64,000 bases of DNA, taken from the NCBI GenBank assembly GCA_947504185.1, contig CANNGJ010000007.1, forward strand, positions 1 through 64,000. The letters run 5' to 3'. How positions within the stretch are numbered: the stretch's first letter is position 1; the number at the start of each line of letters is the position of its first letter. The notes below the pieces were generated by a model. It was not told the DNA's origin and did no database searches. It saw only the letters and a program-made list of their open reading frames with translations. Of the stretch, positions 62,579-64,000 are shown piece after piece. The stretch is from an uncultured Tenacibaculum sp. (GTDB taxonomy: Bacteria; Bacteroidota; Bacteroidia; Flavobacteriales; Flavobacteriaceae). Position numbers and translations under genes: made by a program.

Positions 62579-63281
62579 AATGCGAATATACAAGTCCTGT
62601 TAAAATTGCCAATCCAAAACTTAATAAAGTTCCGATAAGCACGTATTCTGTTAATTTTCTATCTTTTGATGCGGTTAAATCTCCAAATCTAAAAATTGAT
62701 TTTGCTGCGAGTAAAAAACCAACTCCAGCCCATTGATTAATGGCTATAAATACAAATATTAATAAGCGTTCTAAAAAACCAATATATTTACCAGCGTTGG
62801 CTAAAGATTGCTCTTCCGATTTTTTTTCTTTTGCGGGATTCCACTTAGAAATAATCGTATTTATAATAATTGAAGAAGTGTAAGTAACAAAGATTAAGCA
62901 AGCGATTAAAAGTAAGTTCTGTTGATTTAGGATCTCAGAAAAACTAAATATAGCTGATTCATATAATAAGAATGCAAATCCTATGAAAAGTAAATGCAAA
63001 GCTTGATCTACAAAAAATAAAATTCGTTTTGTTTTCTTTTTTTGAAGATATATTTTTCCTAAATCAATAAGAAAGTGTGAGCTAATTATTAAGAAGATAC
63101 CACTAATATATTTTGTGTTAAATTCTAATAAGATTAATAGTAGCAATAGATGAACACCTATGTGTGCGTATAGTTTTAAAGATTTTATTTTTTTCTTTTC
63201 TCGGTCTTTCACCCAGCTTTTAGGTTGAAAAACAAAATCGCCTAATAAATGTGCTATGAGTAGTTTTAGAAATAAAATCAT
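62568..63281 (-). CDS. DUF3307 membrane protein
   Basis: A 237-aa protein with an N-terminal H-L-L-G-D-F-V-F-Q-P-K segment (DUF3307) and several membrane helices (about 35-55, 78-105, 110-140, 170-195, 210-232). The family often lies beside SatD-type regulators, as here. It overlaps SatD by 4 bp. Function unknown. Confidence 0.82.
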   Translation of the reverse strand: MILFLKLLIAHLLGDFVFQPKSWVKDREKKKIKSLKLYAHIGVHLLLLLILLEFNTKYISGIFLIISSHFLIDLGKIYLQKKKTKRILFFVDQALHLLFIGFAFLLYESAIFSFSEILNQQNLLLIACLIFVTYTSSIIINTIISKWNPAKEKKSEEQSLANAGKYIGFLERLLIFVFIAINQWAGVGFLLAAKSIFRFGDLTASKDRKLTEYVLIGTLLSFGLAILTGLVYSHYGR

Positions 63282-63895
63282 GAGTCTGCAATTTTTTGTT
63301 CCATAACCTGTCTGTATCTTTTCTCCAATTTCATAATTTCATCAAAACCAGCTCTTTTTTTACGTTCACTGGCGCTACTTTCCGAAATATCTAATTTTTT
63401 AGCAATCACTTTTTGGGTAGCTTTTGGTGTTTTTAAGTACATTTTTACATATTCAGCAGAGTTTACAGTCCAATTATCCATAATAAGTAAAGCTAGACTA
63501 AATGAAACATTAAATTCATCATTAACATTACTCCAAGGGGTTTTAATTGCTAGGTTTTGCTTTTTTAATAAATGATCAAAAGCAAAGCCAGAGTTTACAA
63601 AAGCTTCTCCATTGGCTTCGGTAATGTTTTTTGCATTAAAATTCTTTTCTCCAATACCAATTGCTAAACGGATATCCAATCCTTTTATTTTTTTAATAGC
63701 AGTTTTTAGTACGATAGTAAAAAGAAAAGCATCAGAAACGTTCTCAATTTCTATCTGAAAACTATCGCCACGAAAAATTTCCCATGTCTTAGGAGAGTTA
63801 CCAACAGTCTCAAAAATTTCCTTTAAAATAGAGAGCCATTCTGAGCTTAGTGCTTTTCTTGAGTTAATAATATCACCAGTTATAATGCTTGTCAT
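63278..63895 (-). CDS. SatD-family protein with C-terminal helix-turn-helix
   Basis: A 205-aa protein with the SatD start I-I-T-G-D-I-I-N-S-R near 4, F-R-G-D-S-F-Q near 41, and a C-terminal HTH-like segment (about 150-180, V-I-A-K-K-L-D-I-S-E-S-S-A-S-E-R). Likely a transcriptional regulator or nucleotide-binding sensor. First gene of a three-gene leftward operon with DUF3307 and DUF7935-like genes. Confidence 0.82.
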   Translation of the reverse strand: MTSIITGDIINSRKALSSEWLSILKEIFETVGNSPKTWEIFRGDSFQIEIENVSDAFLFTIVLKTAIKKIKGLDIRLAIGIGEKNFNAKNITEANGEAFVNSGFAFDHLLKKQNLAIKTPWSNVNDEFNVSFSLALLIMDNWTVNSAEYVKMYLKTPKATQKVIAKKLDISESSASERKKRAGFDEIMKLEKRYRQVMEQKIADS

Positions 63896-64000
63896 TATAT
63901 AGAGTTTAATATACTACCTCAGTGTAAATACACAAGGTATTAGTTAGAACCAAATTTTTGTTTTCGAGCAAATTTTTGAGTATTTAAATCTCGATTATCG

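Overview
The window reads as chromosomal DNA of a marine-type Flavobacteriaceae (Bacteroidota). The DNA is visibly AT-rich. Many genes are preceded by the Bacteroidota -7 box TAnnTTTG, Shine-Dalgarno sequences are weak or absent, and the gene content is typical of that family (DUF6787, CCC-motif protein, head-GIN proteins, NamZ, QEGLA protein, unlinked parE/parC-type topoisomerase IV). A Tenacibaculum/Polaribacter-like source is an inference that I cannot test here. I found no rRNA, no canonical tRNA, no CRISPR array, no complete insertion sequence and no prophage.

Layout. 0.1-8.5 kb: YbaB/DUF2752/CCC-motif operon, secreted S9 peptidase, CysK-like enzyme, AraC regulator, HbpS-like protein, aquaporin, secreted trypsin-like protease and a membrane AraC regulator. 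8.7-16.9 kb: NamZ muramidase lipoprotein, a three-gene operon of two tandem GNAT enzymes plus a membrane LuxR-type regulator, an FtsX-type permease, a second CysK/CBS-like enzyme, lipA and an atypical Nramp transporter. 17-30.5 kb: glycosyltransferase/sigma factor pair, aqpZ, murB plus aminotransferase, a retropepsin-like protein, DUF1573, valS, head-GIN protein, YhhN-like protein and an ECF sigma / putative anti-sigma / DUF4097-like operon. 30.6-38.8 kb: HMG-CoA lyase and a zincin, a UshA-like lipoprotein, porin, FMN-binding protein, guaB and an unknown membrane protein. 38.8-41.9 kb: structured leader, small acidic lipoprotein, TPR histidine kinase and response regulator.

41.9-46.5 kb is an accessory region of small co-directional genes. 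One block (Cys-containing 49-aa protein, GIY-YIG, DUF4177-like, YidD-like) is bracketed by two near-identical terminator hairpins. A second block holds NfeD-like, SPFH, HNH, an unknown, DUF4407 and a frameshifted small secreted protein. 46.6-53.1 kb: topoisomerase IV genes parE and parC with two tandem paralogous micro-membrane proteins between them, then an Asp/Glu racemase and an MscS channel.

53.1-55.2 kb is the most interesting accessory locus. A TIR-domain effector gene is followed on the same strand by an 87-nt tRNA-like element and then by an all-helical protein carrying an R-N-x3-H motif typical of HEPN ribonucleases. I propose this as a candidate TIR / tRNA-like RNA / HEPN defence locus. 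55.2-64 kb: DUF6787, DUF937, a DAACS symporter, then a run of ATP-grasp ligase, sulfurtransferase, TerB-like protein, N-formylglutamate amidohydrolase-like enzyme and QEGLA (DUF1704/MATCAP-family) metallopeptidase, and finally a SatD-DUF3307-DUF7935 operon.
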